A stretch of DNA of 28,927 nucleotides from Cladosporium sp. IMV 00045 (lineage: Eukaryota > Ascomycota > Dothideomycetes > Cladosporiales > Cladosporiaceae), in NCBI GenBank assembly GCA_001931905.2, contig MSJI02000449.1, positions 1 to 28,927 on the forward strand. The letters run 5' to 3'. Position 1 is the first letter of the stretch. Every line of letters begins with the position of its first letter. The translations under genes were made by a program, and so were the position numbers. A model generated the notes under the pieces. The model worked only from the letters and a program-made list of their open reading frames with translations. It was not told the origin of the DNA and made no database searches. Of the stretch, positions 1 through 10,399 are shown piece after piece.

Positions 1-165
1 TTGGATGCGCTCACCGGGGACGAGGTGCAGTGTGTTGGGCAAGGTGGAGAGCAGCAGGTAGGAGAGATTGAAGCCACCGTTACGACGCTCGGACCGTCGT
101 CGTGAGCCTCCAGAAAGAGCGGCACCAGAAGCGCCACTAGAAATATTGGGTTTCGCCTTGCTTTA
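1..165 (-). CDS. possible partial coding exon at the window edge
   Basis: Read on the minus strand, the sequence from about 165 down to the window edge is open and ends in a plausible globular stretch containing LSYLLLSTLPNTLHLVPGE, after a Ser/Gly/Arg-rich segment. A stop codon lies just above 165 in this frame and no ATG is visible in it. If the gene is real, this is an exon whose start lies across an intron, and its C-terminus is outside the window. The plus strand is also open from base 1 to a TGA near 103-105, so the strand assignment is uncertain. I do not recognise the family. Confidence 0.3.
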
Positions 166-169
166 GCGC

Positions 170-505
170 TTCGGTTCGGGCGGTTGATTTAGTGAGTTTG
201 GTTTGTCTGCGGCTCGGGCCAGGTTCTGTAGAGATGGGGGTGATATACAGACATGTGCTCAGCCTGTCATCTGACCCGCTGATATGCGATGTTGAGGAGG
301 ATACTTGTGAACGATACCTATTGATCAGACCTCATTCCAATCTTGAGCGATGGTCTATTTTGACAAGCCATAGGCTGGTTCACTCCTACAATCACACCAG
401 AGTAATAACACAGCTCCGGAAATAAGCCATTTGGTGCTGAATATATTTATCTAGACGATATTCGATAAAGCTCTACAGAATCATCAGATCGGATCCATTA
501 CAGTG
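170..505. other. intergenic, no gene seen
   Basis: Only short open frames without recognisable motifs occur here, including one of 77 codons on the plus strand. I see no tRNA-like fold, repeat or transposon end. The stretch probably holds the flanking regions of the edge gene and of the hydrolase pseudogene. Confidence 0.5.
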
Positions 506-508
506 CCA

Positions 509-1275
509 TCACATCAATCTCTCGCTCTCGCCAAGATCGCCCGCCTCTTCCATGGCCCTAATTCTACCCTCTTCCTCCACCAAAGGCTTCCCCAACACCT
601 CCAAATCCTCATCCTCCGCCACCTCCTCCCCATCACACTTCATAACAAACACACACAGCATCCTCTCCGCCTCCAGCAAATTCCCCATCAAAGCATGATC
701 ATCACCCTCAAACAACTTCAACCCTCCCTGATCATCCCTCGCGGCCCGCTTATTCTCCTCGAAAAGCCTCTCCGAGCACGACGATGACAAAACCCGATCC
801 CCAGTACCGTGCAGCAACAGCAACGGCAAGCTCTTCGCTTCCACGCTGGCCACTCCCTCCGTTTCGGCACTCTGCGACGCGACCGCAGCGCAGCCTACCA
901 CTGCCATCCTGCCCGCCTACAGTCATGACGGGAGCGCCGCCAAAACTCTACCCGACCAGCACGAACCGGCGCACCGCGAAGCCCTTCTGCAGATAATCCA
1001 TGGCCACCAGGACGTCGGTCACGCAAAATCCGTTCCGTGTAGGGTAGCGGTAGTCCATCTGCATCACGACAATACCGTGGCGTAGGCTAGGTTGTGATGT
1101 ACAGGGTGGAGAGATTTCGCGTTGCATAGCTACTTGTTTTCTTTTTGGGCAGGTTTGGCAGCGTGGGCGTGTCCAAGGCCGCTCTTCTAGATTCCTCATG
1201 GCCATGTGTTGGGGTCGGTAAACGTGCGGATAGTGAAGTCGCTCTTGTTGAAGTCATGGTTTCGATGTTGTTGCG
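509..1275 (-). pseudogene. alpha/beta-hydrolase fold pseudogene
   Basis: Three minus-strand frames, read in succession, form one alpha/beta-hydrolase-like protein. The N-terminal part includes DFTIRTFTDPNTWP and then EESRRAALDTP and RNLSTLYITT. The middle has RHGIVVMQMDYRYPTRNGF and RRFVLVG, followed by a stop (TAG, 948-950) and SFGGAPVM. The C-terminal part has LLLLHGTGDRV and LKLFEGDDHAL. GxSxGG is the nucleophile elbow, the Asp of HGTGD the expected acid and the His of DDHAL the expected base of a Ser-His-Asp triad. The stop replaces the residue before the nucleophile Ser (probably Trp), and CCA to CTA on the plus strand is a CpA-to-TpA change. Frame changes lie near 1200, 1090 and 905, each equivalent to one extra base. 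The ATG at 1257 has a good context (ACCATGA). The substrate cannot be told; the family resembles small serine hydrolases or lipases. Sequencing errors could explain the indels but less readily the nonsense codon. Confidence 0.8.
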
Positions 1276-1279
1276 GAGA

Positions 1280-3030
1280 TTGCGTTGGAGCTGTAAGTGA
1301 AAGTTGCGTAACTGTGAATTGAGCAGGTATTTTCTTGTGCGGGTGAGTTTAATGTCTTTCTTCGCTACCTGTAGATATTTTGTGTAACAGACCAGCGGGA
1401 TCATCAGACGTCTGAATCGCCATCATGATGAAGTTGTAGCGATGTCAACCCAGTGACGAAATCCAAAGTCGACTGCAGTTGATGAATCGAAGTTTTCCTG
1501 CGGCTCTTTGTGTGCTATGGAACTGTACTGATCGTGAACATCGAACCATAGTCCCAGGCTTTCGTCATATCTGCACGATGACTTGAAGGCTTCATTGTAA
1601 TGCTCGCAGAATCTTCGCAGAGTGCATTTCGAAAAAGCAGAACGAGCATATCCACGATGCTAGGTCCCATCGTAATCAGCGTGACCAAAGTTTAGAATGG
1701 TCTCCATCTTGAAACCCAACTCATACCATCGGTCAAGAAGAAAACAATCCTTGGCGTCCACCACGTTTTCTTGCAGAATCTCCAACCAGACAAATTATCA
1801 CCTCAAATCACTCGTCCCAACCCGTGAACCAGCCAACTTCCCAAGTCACTATTCCAAACCACTATTCCAAACCACCATCCCACAGATCCGTAAATCGAGG
1901 CAATAGTCAATCAAATAGCTCAGCACGCCTTCAAGCATCCTCCCGCGGCTCAAGGGAAATTTTAAATCATCTCTTCACCAAACACCGTTCAAGACGTGGA
2001 ACGTGTGGCGGCTCGGACTAGGTGTTGTGGAATTAGGCATCCTGGGATTTGTGGCAAATGTCTGCTGGCGTGGGGGATGGTTGGGCTGCGTCGATGACAG
2101 TGGTGGTGGTGAAGCACCTTCAGATACCGGGATCCTGGTTTTGCTGTTAGCCGCTGGGTTGGGTTGAGATAGGCCTTTTCACGGAGAGAGGTGGGTGTTG
2201 GAAAGTGGGAGGAGTGGGAGGCCGTGGAGGTGGGCATTTCGATTAATGTTGGTCATTGGTGTTGCGATAATGTCGTACAATTAGGAGATGCGGAAGATTG
2301 AGGGATCTGGAGTGGGTTTAAGGGGTTTGTTTGCGATTTCGATCAATGGAAGACTTACTAGACAACTAACACGAAGCGAATGAGAAGTCTTTCTTGATAT
2401 ATGCTCGCCTGCTGAATTGCTGGGATCGGGAAAAGGCCGCAGTGGACATCTACGCACCTTCCCGAGAGTCTGCGAATGAGCCTTGAAAGAGGTCGACGCC
2501 GGATATTATTACGGTGAGGCCGAAGTCACTAGATCAATACCATCCAGCCTGCCATCAGGCATGCAAACATGATCTTGACAGCCTCATTCAAAATCCGCGT
2601 TGACAAGACCTTGCATCAGCGCTATGTGAACGCAAGACCTACCCCATGATCAAAGATTTACTTGTTGGAAAGGGAGATGACAGAACGATGGTCTGATACA
2701 TCAGCTGTATAGCTCTCTTCATATATCGTTACTCCTAGGCCGTGATGTCGTCGTTGGGTTCGCTGCACAAAATCGGCGCTCTTGAGGTATCGTACAATCA
2801 AAGAAAGATATGGGCACCGCAGTTTGAACGAAAAAGAAGAAGAAAAAAAAAAGTCAAGGGAAAAGATAATGCAAAGAAAGCGCCAAAGAGGAATAACTGA
2901 CAACGCCCGCCCGGTCCTGATGCGCCGTTTACCCAAGCCCTTGCACGGAATCTCTCCTCATCGCAGACTATTGGAAACCAGAGGCATAACCCAAGTGTTG
3001 TTGAAGCTCTTGCTAAGCCCAGTGAATCCA
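1280..3030. other. intergenic region without a convincing gene
   Basis: About 1.75 kb with only short open frames of low-complexity character and no recognisable domain on either strand. It includes a short direct repeat of CCAAACCACTATT around 1845-1875. It also holds a plus-strand purine-rich tract at about 2829-2870, with a run of ten A. CpA and TpG are present at ordinary levels, so this DNA has not been heavily RIP-mutated. The right end (roughly 2700-3032) should hold the 3' untranslated region of the zinc-finger gene. Confidence 0.5.
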
Positions 3031-3032
3031 TG

Positions 3033-4358
3033 TCAGATAGACGGTGGAGGCACAGCCGGCACCAGCCCAGGCGGCAAAGCATGCAGCGACATGGAGGCGC
3101 TCCTCGACGACGAAGAAGCACCATTGCTACTGATCAGACTGTCTCTCCGCCCAGACGGGCCGTCGACCAGCGACGGCGGGACGGAAGACGTGTTGCTGAT
3201 CCTCCTATCCTTGCCCCTCCCCTTAATGCCCTTGTTGCAATTCTTGTACAAGTTGACAAAGTACTCCCACAGCTCCTTCTCCCACTCCTCGACGACGTCG
3301 CCCTCGCGGAAATTCTCGAACCGCTCTTTGAGCCGGCGGATGGTCGCGCCGTGGAATTTGTTTTGGTGCGATTTCAGATTGCCCAGCTGCGTGAAGTGCT
3401 TGCCGCACTCGTCCAGCTTGCAAGTGTAGGGCTTGGCGGCCGTGTGGACGATCTGGTGCGCGCGCACGTTGCCGTGCTGTGCGAAGGTCTTGCCGCACGT
3501 CTCGCAGTGGTAGGGCCTCTCGCCGGTGTGGCGGCGTTCGTGGGTTTTGAGGTTGCCCAGCTGGCTGAAACGTTGGCCGCAAGTGGGTTCCTTGCATAAA
3601 AAAGGCTTTACGCCGGTGTGTGCGCGGGTGTGAATGTCGAGGTGCGTCTTCTGGTGGAAAGCCTTCTCACAGCCGGGGATGGTGCACTGGTATCGCCTTT
3701 TGGCTTGTTTTCGACGTGGTGCAGGAGCTGTGGTCGAGTTTGATGAGGTAGGTGAGCTGGGCTGTGCTTGTTGTTCAGATTCAGACACCTGCTGTTTTGA
3801 CTGTATGGCACGCATGAGAGTGTCAATTTCGGTGCTGAAGATGACAGGCTTGCTGTCGTCCGAGCTATCCAGTGAGCTAGAGCATTCGGGTGATGAGGCG
3901 TAAGCGGTCGTGTCGTAAAGTAGCTGTGACGGATGCACGGGGGACACATCTTCCGTCTTGATACTCAGCTCTGACGAAGCCGCAGAGCAGTAGCTTGAGT
4001 CTCTACGCAACGACGCCACATTTGGGCCGGCTGGCCATGACAGTGATCCGAAGGTGGAGACATTGTTAATCGATCCAGGGGCCATGCTGTATGAGTCCAT
4101 CAAGTGTACGATGCCGTCCATGCTTCCATTCATGTTAAAGAGATCGCATGGAGCCATGGTTGGGCCGATGTTTTGAAGAGATTGCTGGGAAACTGCGCTC
4201 TGAACTGGCATCGCAGCAGACGCTGCAAACTCTTCTGGCTGAAATGGCATATTGAAGCTGGCCATCACGCCGGCCATGTCCAAGGGGTCGTTCTGTCCTC
4301 GACTCATTCTTCGTTGGAGCAGCGTGCCATGCTGTGCTCCGGATAATGTGTCAGTCAT
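3033..4358 (-). CDS. C2H2 zinc-finger transcription factor, four fingers
   Basis: A single uninterrupted 441-codon frame encoding a probable nuclear DNA-binding regulator. Counting from the ATG at 4358, there are four tandem C2H2 fingers: C225/C230/H243/H247, C255/C260/H273/H277, C285/C288/H301/H305 and C313/C318/H331/H336. They are joined by Kruppel-type linkers (TGVKPF, TGERPY, TAAKPY). A basic patch, RRKQAKRR (about 215-222), just before finger 1 is a likely nuclear-localisation signal. The N-terminal 200 residues are Ser/Met/Gln-rich and probably disordered, as activation regions often are. After the fingers comes a conserved-looking block with LYKNCNKGIKGRGKDRR (about 370-386), then a Ser-rich and Pro-rich tail. 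The layout resembles AZF1-like fungal C2H2 factors, but that assignment is from memory. The codon just upstream of the ATG is GTG (4359-4361), so 4358 is the better start. No frame damage is visible, so the gene appears functional despite the RIP-mutated block about 1.3 kb upstream. Confidence 0.92.
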   Translation of the reverse strand: MTDTLSGAQHGTLLQRRMSRGQNDPLDMAGVMASFNMPFQPEEFAASAAMPVQSAVSQQSLQNIGPTMAPCDLFNMNGSMDGIVHLMDSYSMAPGSINNVSTFGSLSWPAGPNVASLRRDSSYCSAASSELSIKTEDVSPVHPSQLLYDTTAYASSPECSSSLDSSDDSKPVIFSTEIDTLMRAIQSKQQVSESEQQAQPSSPTSSNSTTAPAPRRKQAKRRYQCTIPGCEKAFHQKTHLDIHTRAHTGVKPFLCKEPTCGQRFSQLGNLKTHERRHTGERPYHCETCGKTFAQHGNVRAHQIVHTAAKPYTCKLDECGKHFTQLGNLKSHQNKFHGATIRRLKERFENFREGDVVEEWEKELWEYFVNLYKNCNKGIKGRGKDRRISNTSSVPPSLVDGPSGRRDSLISSNGASSSSRSASMSLHALPPGLVPAVPPPSI

Positions 4359-5645
4359 CACTGATTGTAAGGTGTGATCTGTCTTGTAACGTTCGCTTCA
4401 GATGATCGCGATTGCTGACGCCGAGGCATGAAATGTCAGTATCACGGTGTCGACATGCATAAGAGTGTATCCCGATCAACGGTAAGCACTATGCAGGTAG
4501 ACACGGCGAGGTTGTGAAAGATTGAGAGACGATTAGCATGTGACAGAGTACAATGAGTAAAAGCGGTAAGGTTTGACAGAGGGGAATTGGGGAGGTTCGA
4601 GAGGGAGAGGCTCAAGAGGCTGAAGCATAATACCATTATACCGTACCTACCTGGAGGGGAACAAGATGATATGCGCAAGCATGTGCTGTTGCAACATCAC
4701 CGTCCGTGCCGCCCACAACGTCAAATGACGACAAAAGGTTTGAGGGTTGTCTGCAAATCCTCTATCGTCCCGCCCTACATCGAGACGGGAGGACAAGGCA
4801 AACCGCACGAGTGCGGCAGAATAATGGCAGGGTGACCTTGAGTAAGGGAGGGGGGTGGACTACAGGTTAGCGGGACGGAGGCGCTGGAGCAGAGGCAAGA
4901 AAGGCAAGGAGCTTAGATCGAGATGTGGCTTGCATCACACGAATGACCGGGAGCCCGACCAAGGGTAGGGGTGGAGGACAGTAGTGGCATGTTTTAGTTG
5001 GTAGGATGCTGCAGGCGTGCAGCTGCCGGTGACAGGGCGCCCAAACAAGCAGGCAACGCACCGATCTCTGGGATGGTGCTTTATGTACGTTCGGCTGGTG
5101 CTGGAACAGGTGCCTTGGGAGTGGCAAAGAAGCACATGAAGGGTCGGGGAACGACCGCGTGGGTAGGAGAGAGGCTGAAAGTGCAGCGTGGGGGGACACC
5201 ACGGATATCGAGGGAGGTGGCAGACACGAAATGGTGGGCGCTAAGGTGGAGGGAGAGCATGCTATCGTGACATGTGTAGCGGTACGCTATGGAGGTTTCA
5301 GGTCGCGATCGTAATCGATGGAGACGGCATAACGGCAATACCGACACGAAGGTTGATGGCAAAGAAACCAAGTGACCGCAGGACTCGCACTCTCGGTACT
5401 GCTGTACCCTGGAGTAGAGGCTACACGTCTCCACGCCTAGCGACAAGCGCCTCCAGGAGAGTGACGTCGCAGTGGCTGTATTGGTAGTAGTGGCGCGGAA
5501 GAGCATGAAGGGGTTCTGCGCTGGGTGAAGTTTGGCGAGATTACATAGTATTGGTTGGGTGGAGGGGAATGAAGGATGAGATCAGCGAAGACGGGTCGGT
5601 GGCATGGGAATTTTAGTCTTGGGGACGCGCAAGGACGGTCGGCCA
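4359..5645 (-). promoter_or_regulatory. upstream region and probable 5' leader of the zinc-finger gene
   Basis: This stretch lies between the ATG of the minus-strand zinc-finger gene and the AT-rich boundary. In the gene's direction it is rich in CT tracts, as fungal promoters and leaders often are. Several short open frames occur (for example 78 codons at 4442-4678), any of which could be an upstream ORF; none has a recognisable domain. A good splice-donor match, CAG|GTAGGT, lies on the minus strand with its GT at 4650-4649, and a possible acceptor CAG lies just before the start codon near 4362. A leader intron is therefore possible but unproven. Composition stays normal up to about 5645. 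Confidence 0.45.
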
Positions 5646-8600
5646 TACCTACAAAAGTGCCAAAAGTTTAAAAAATACTAAAGTGCTAAAAACTAAACTT
5701 TATGCATTATAGTTATTACTTATTAATTATGCAACTATTGCCTAATATATATAAGAATTACCTTTTCTTAGTTTATTAAAGTCCTATATAATTTACTTAT
5801 TATACTTAGGCGTAGCCTATTAATTAACTAGAAATCCTTCTATATAATAGTAATACGCTTCTTATAAATTATAGCTAAGTTTACTACTATAAAACTTAGA
5901 TTAGTCTACTTACTACGTATATTATAAGTTATTTTACTTACTTTTAAACTATAAGACTAGAAACGCCTTAGCTACTTCCTAGATTACTTCTAGAGCATTA
6001 GACGTAAAGCGTAAGTCTATTAAGGTACTAGTATTCTAGGCAACCTTATAGTAAAGGCGTATAAATAGCGTTTTAGAGATAAAGAAGTTAGCTAACTTCT
6101 AGAAGTAATAGATCTTATAGAGAGTAATAGCTAGATTAATTATTAGTAACTACTAGGTATAGTTTACTAGGTATAGTTCTACTTACTTCCTAGCTTCTAC
6201 TTATAACGCTTCTAGCTTATAGCTTATTACCTCTTTATACTCTATATATTCTTTTTACTTATAGTTATCTTTTTTAGCGCTTTTTCTATACTAGTACTAG
6301 TCTTTAGCTTTTTACTACTAGTAGTAGTAACCCTTTTAGTAATAGCTTTAGTATAAGCTATACTTTACTTAAGACTATAATAGTAAGTAATTTTAAAGTA
6401 GTTTTTAGAGATTATAGTAGATTATAATATTAAGGATAAAAAGGCAATTAAAGAGTATAAGAAACTAGTTATAAGTAAGTAAGAGTAAAGTTAGAAAAAA
6501 TAAAGATATTAGTAAAAAAGAAGTTATAAATAAAGAGAAGTTCTATTATTTAAATAATAATAAAAACTAAAATAGACTATACGCTATTACCTATAAATAC
6601 TTACTTATAATACCTAGCTACTTTACTTTTTACTACTTTTTACCTCTTTAATAATAACCTTAATTACGCTCTACTTCTTTACTTCTAGACTTCTAAACTT
6701 ATATAGTATTAATGCTTTTTTTAATAATAGATAATAACTACTCTAAGAGTAAAGCTAGCTCTTAGAAAGCGTATAAAACCTTACTTTCTAATAATATAAA
6801 TACTACTCGAGACTATAAATACTATACTAATATAATAGTAAGTAAAAGAGATACTAATAATTAATATAAGGCTAATAATACTACCTATATATATACGCGT
6901 AAGTTAGCTAAGAGCTTAGAAAGCTTTAAAGATCTATTACTAAGTAAGTAGGATATACGTATCTAAAAGGCGATCTTAAGGATTAATAGTAAGTAGTAAG
7001 TAGTTTATATATGCTTTTCCTAATATATCCTAATAGTTCTATAGTAAAGTAAAGAAAAGCTATATTATAGTAGTATAGGACTCTAATACTTTTTATAAAA
7101 GTATAAGACTTAAGAGTAACTATATAAGTAGAACTATAGTAAAAATATAGATAGATTTAGATAAGGTCGATAAGTAGATAGAGATTAAGAATAAGAAGCT
7201 TATATAGTATAAGTATAAGAAGTTCTATAAGAAGAAGCTACTTATATAAATAGTAATACTAGAAGAAAGTAAAGATATTAATAGCCTTATTTTAGTACTA
7301 ATAGTAAGTATTTTTACGCGTAACTAGCTTTATTTTTATAACTACTAGATCTAGTATATAAGAAACTTCTAGAAGAAAGTTTTTATACTTAAAGAAGCTT
7401 TACTCTATATTTATAAGTAGAGACTACTATATAATCCTTTAGAGGTACTTACTATAAATAGTAATAAAGCTTTTTTCTACCTTCTTAACTTAAAGCTCTA
7501 TAAGACTTATATACTAGGCGTTTAATCTAATATTTACTAGCTATATTAATTCTACTATATTATCTTTATATATAATAAAAAGAAAGTATATAAAATCTAT
7601 CTAATTCTATATAAGATTAGTATTATTTACTTTAAGTATTAGCTTTACGCTTAGGATAATATTTAAGTAGTAAGTAAATTTACTAGCTATACTCTACTAG
7701 CTATAGTTTTTATATACTTTACTAATAAACTTCTATAGTACTATAGATTTCTACTCCTCTTTATATACTACTTTTTTTAGAGAAAGTAAGTTAGGTAGCT
7801 AATAAATATAAGTAAAATACTACTTCTTCTTTATAGAGATATTACTAATAATAACTAGGCTATAATATAGTAGTATTAGCCTCTACTATACTATTTTTTT
7901 ATTACTATTAACTATATACTCTTCTATAATATTATTATATAAAATACTTCTTTCTACCTAAATAGAAAGAGTAATAAGTAGGTTAAGTTACTAGGTCTAG
8001 TATAGCTTTAGCCTAAGAATTATAACTTTATACGCTTTAGATAAGAGTCTATAGAGAATATAATAGATATAAAGAGTATTTATAAGTTTATCTTAAATAA
8101 TATAAATACTAAGAGGACTCTACTAAAGTTTAAAAGACTTTTAAAGAGTATAAGTATTCTTTATTAGAAGCGTAGTAGTAAAGTTAACTTCTTTAACCTT
8201 TAGGAAATTAATTAGCTTTATTAGTAAATTACTTTAGGTATAAATACTTTAGCTTTTATAATACCTAATTTAATACTCTAATTTATAATTATTTATAAAC
8301 TTACTTATACTCTTCTTAATACTAGATTAAGAATATAGATTATATATATAGATAGGATTATTAGAGAACTTTACTTACTACTATTCTTTTTATTATTTAA
8401 TATAAAAATAAATAGCTATATCTATAAAGTATCTACTTTTTTCTTCTAATATACTTCTATATATTAAGTCCTATAGCTATAATTAGTACTATCTAGAATA
8501 ACTTTAGTTCCCTTCTATTACTTTAACTATATCTTTAGTACTTTATTTCTTTTTTTACTTATAGCTTCTATCTTCTTTATTATCTTTACTACTTTACTTT

Positions 8601-9178
8601 TACGTCTTCTAATTAGAAGTAAATTAATATAGTTATTATTAGAATCTAGCTTTAGTAGTAGTATTAATTCGAATAGAGATTAAGTTCTTTATAATAGCTT
8701 AATAGGGCTCGAAAGTAGGGATATTAATATATTAGGTAAGAGTATATTACGTAATAGAGTAGTAAAGTTAATATAATCTAGTAGGTTATCTAGATCGATT
8801 ATAATAGATAACTAAGACGCTTTATCCTATTTAATTTACGTCTCTTTAATAGTATAAAAGATAAGCTTTAGAAGGTAAGTATAGATAATACTACGCCTTA
8901 GGAGAATAGCTTTAGTACTCTATACTCTTTTAAGTAGACTTAGATAGAGAAGACTTTCTATCTTATATCGAACTTATTAAATACTATATTAAGCTTCTAT
9001 ATATACGTCGCTTACCTATAATATTAAGTTCGATTAAATATATAAACGCTCTAGCTTCTAGTAGTATTATACTAGACTCTAGAGTAACCTAATTAGAGTC
9101 TAAGAGCTCTAAGTAAAATATAGTAAATATTAATATATAATAAATCCTTAAAAAGATATATATATATATTAATAATAG
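5646..9178. repeat. RIP-mutated AT-rich repeat sequence, identity unresolved
   Basis: From about 5646 the base composition switches abruptly: CpA and TpG nearly vanish and TpA dominates. No ATG-started frame of useful length exists. Stops are TAA and TAG on both strands, and I could not reconstruct a confident protein family in any frame. A short direct repeat (AAAGTGCC/TAAAA) sits at the junction, near 5655 and 5682. The right part (perhaps 8600-9178) should contain the 5' LTR and leader of element A, but its LTR partner lies outside the window, so I cannot delimit it. A 10-bp inverted repeat (ATCGAACTTA at 8967-8976, complement at 9025-9034) lies in that interval. Depletion this strong is expected only of sequence that was once repeated. 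Confidence 0.6.
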
Positions 9179-10330
9179 ATAGAGAATAAGTTAGTAAGTA
9201 TATATACTACTCTTAATAAAGTAGAATCTAGATAATATATAGTAGCGCCTAATACTAACGCCTCTAGTAAACTATCTATAAGTAAGCTAGTAAAGACTCT
9301 AATAGAGATACTTTCTATAAGATTACTAATAGAATCTAAAAGAGAAGTATTAGAGCCCTATAAGTAGAAGCTACTTATATAGAATAGATAAATAGAAACC
9401 TTCTAAGATTACTTCTTAAGGCTCTAAAGCTTATACTAAGTATACTCTATAATAAAACTAACGCTTCCTATTAAGTACTATTAAGTACTACTAGGATATT
9501 ATTTATAGTACTCTACTAATACGAGAGTAGTCCTATATAAGATACTTCTAGGAGAAAAGAAGCGCTACTTATAGTAAAGACTCTAAAGCTTTTTTTATAT
9601 AACTTAAAGATATCTTTATAAATAGTAATAAGTAGGTAAAAGCTCTAGAGAGACTTACTTATTTATAATATGCTACTAGTTAGCTATAGCATAAATACTA
9701 ACTAGAATTTAATAGACTCCTATTAAGCGCTAGTAGAGAGAGCTAGAATTATACTATAAAGATTAGCTACTTTAAGAATATATTCTTAAATACTATAAAG
9801 ATCTATATAGTAGCTATACTAAAGATAATAAACTACTATATATTCTCTAAAGAGGTAGAATAGATTATAATAAACCTCGAGATAACTAATTAGTTTAAAG
9901 CTACCTATAAGAGATAGCTAAGAGAAAAAAATAAAAACTCTAAAAGAACTATAATAGTAACTATATATTCTTATAGTAGTACTATAATAACTAGGTTAGA
10001 TACTAATAGGGATATAATTATAGCTCTAATGCATATAAGCGTAAACTACTAAAAAGGCAAAAAAGCTATTAGAAAATAAATAGGAAATAAAGAGCTAAAT
10101 AAGTAGATATAATAAAAAGAGATAGATATTAAAAAGAAAGTTTCTACTTCTACTATAGAGAGTCTAAATACTATATCTATAACTACTCTTATATACCTAT
10201 AGTATAAAGTACTAGAATTAATATAGTAAAAATAAAGCCTCTACTTAAGAGCAAAAATAATAACTTAGAGTCTATAGCTTCTAGCTTAAGAAAAGAATAA
10301 TTCTCTTTTAAAGTCGAAAATAGAAAGTAT
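9179..10330 (+). pseudogene. gag: element A gag, RIP-inactivated
   Basis: Decayed capsid/nucleocapsid gene. The frame can be followed from an ATA at 9179-9181 (a plausible former ATG) through a region including YTTLNKVES and YIVAPNTNASS. It reaches a former CCHC zinc knuckle at 10145-10186, where the ligand positions of CX2CX4HX4C all read Tyr (YFYYRESKYYIYNY), as expected if TGT/TGC became TAT/TAC and CAY became TAY. Many in-frame TAA and TAG codons interrupt it. The 3' end is uncertain, because pol is read in the -1 frame relative to gag and its protease begins by about 10400. Capsid assignment rests on position and the knuckle only. Confidence 0.65.
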
Positions 10331-10399
10331 AGAAAGTATTAGTAAAAGATTAGGATAAAATTAGTAGAATTATAAATAGAAACCTAGTATATATAAATA

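Noticed and set aside
1697..2237. short frames of 65-82 codons on both strands
   Set aside because: No motif, biased composition and mutual overlap; not distinguishable from chance.
2782..3903. plus-strand and alternative minus-strand open frames over the zinc-finger gene
   Set aside because: They are shadows of the C2H2 gene in other frames, Arg/Leu/Pro-rich without domains.
4359..4361. start of the zinc-finger protein at 4361
   Set aside because: That codon is GTG; the adjacent ATG at 4358 is the normal eukaryotic start.
4442..5646. several 66-141 codon minus-strand frames and plus-strand counterparts
   Set aside because: Overlapping, low-complexity, Ser/Pro/Leu-rich translations of CT-rich leader or promoter sequence with no domain.
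7500..8400. possible RecQ-like telomere-linked helicase remnant (GINTLAFIIPNL near 8235-8270)
   Set aside because: The helicase motif that should follow (a Gly-Arg-rich block) is absent although its codons would partly survive RIP; the resemblance is too weak.
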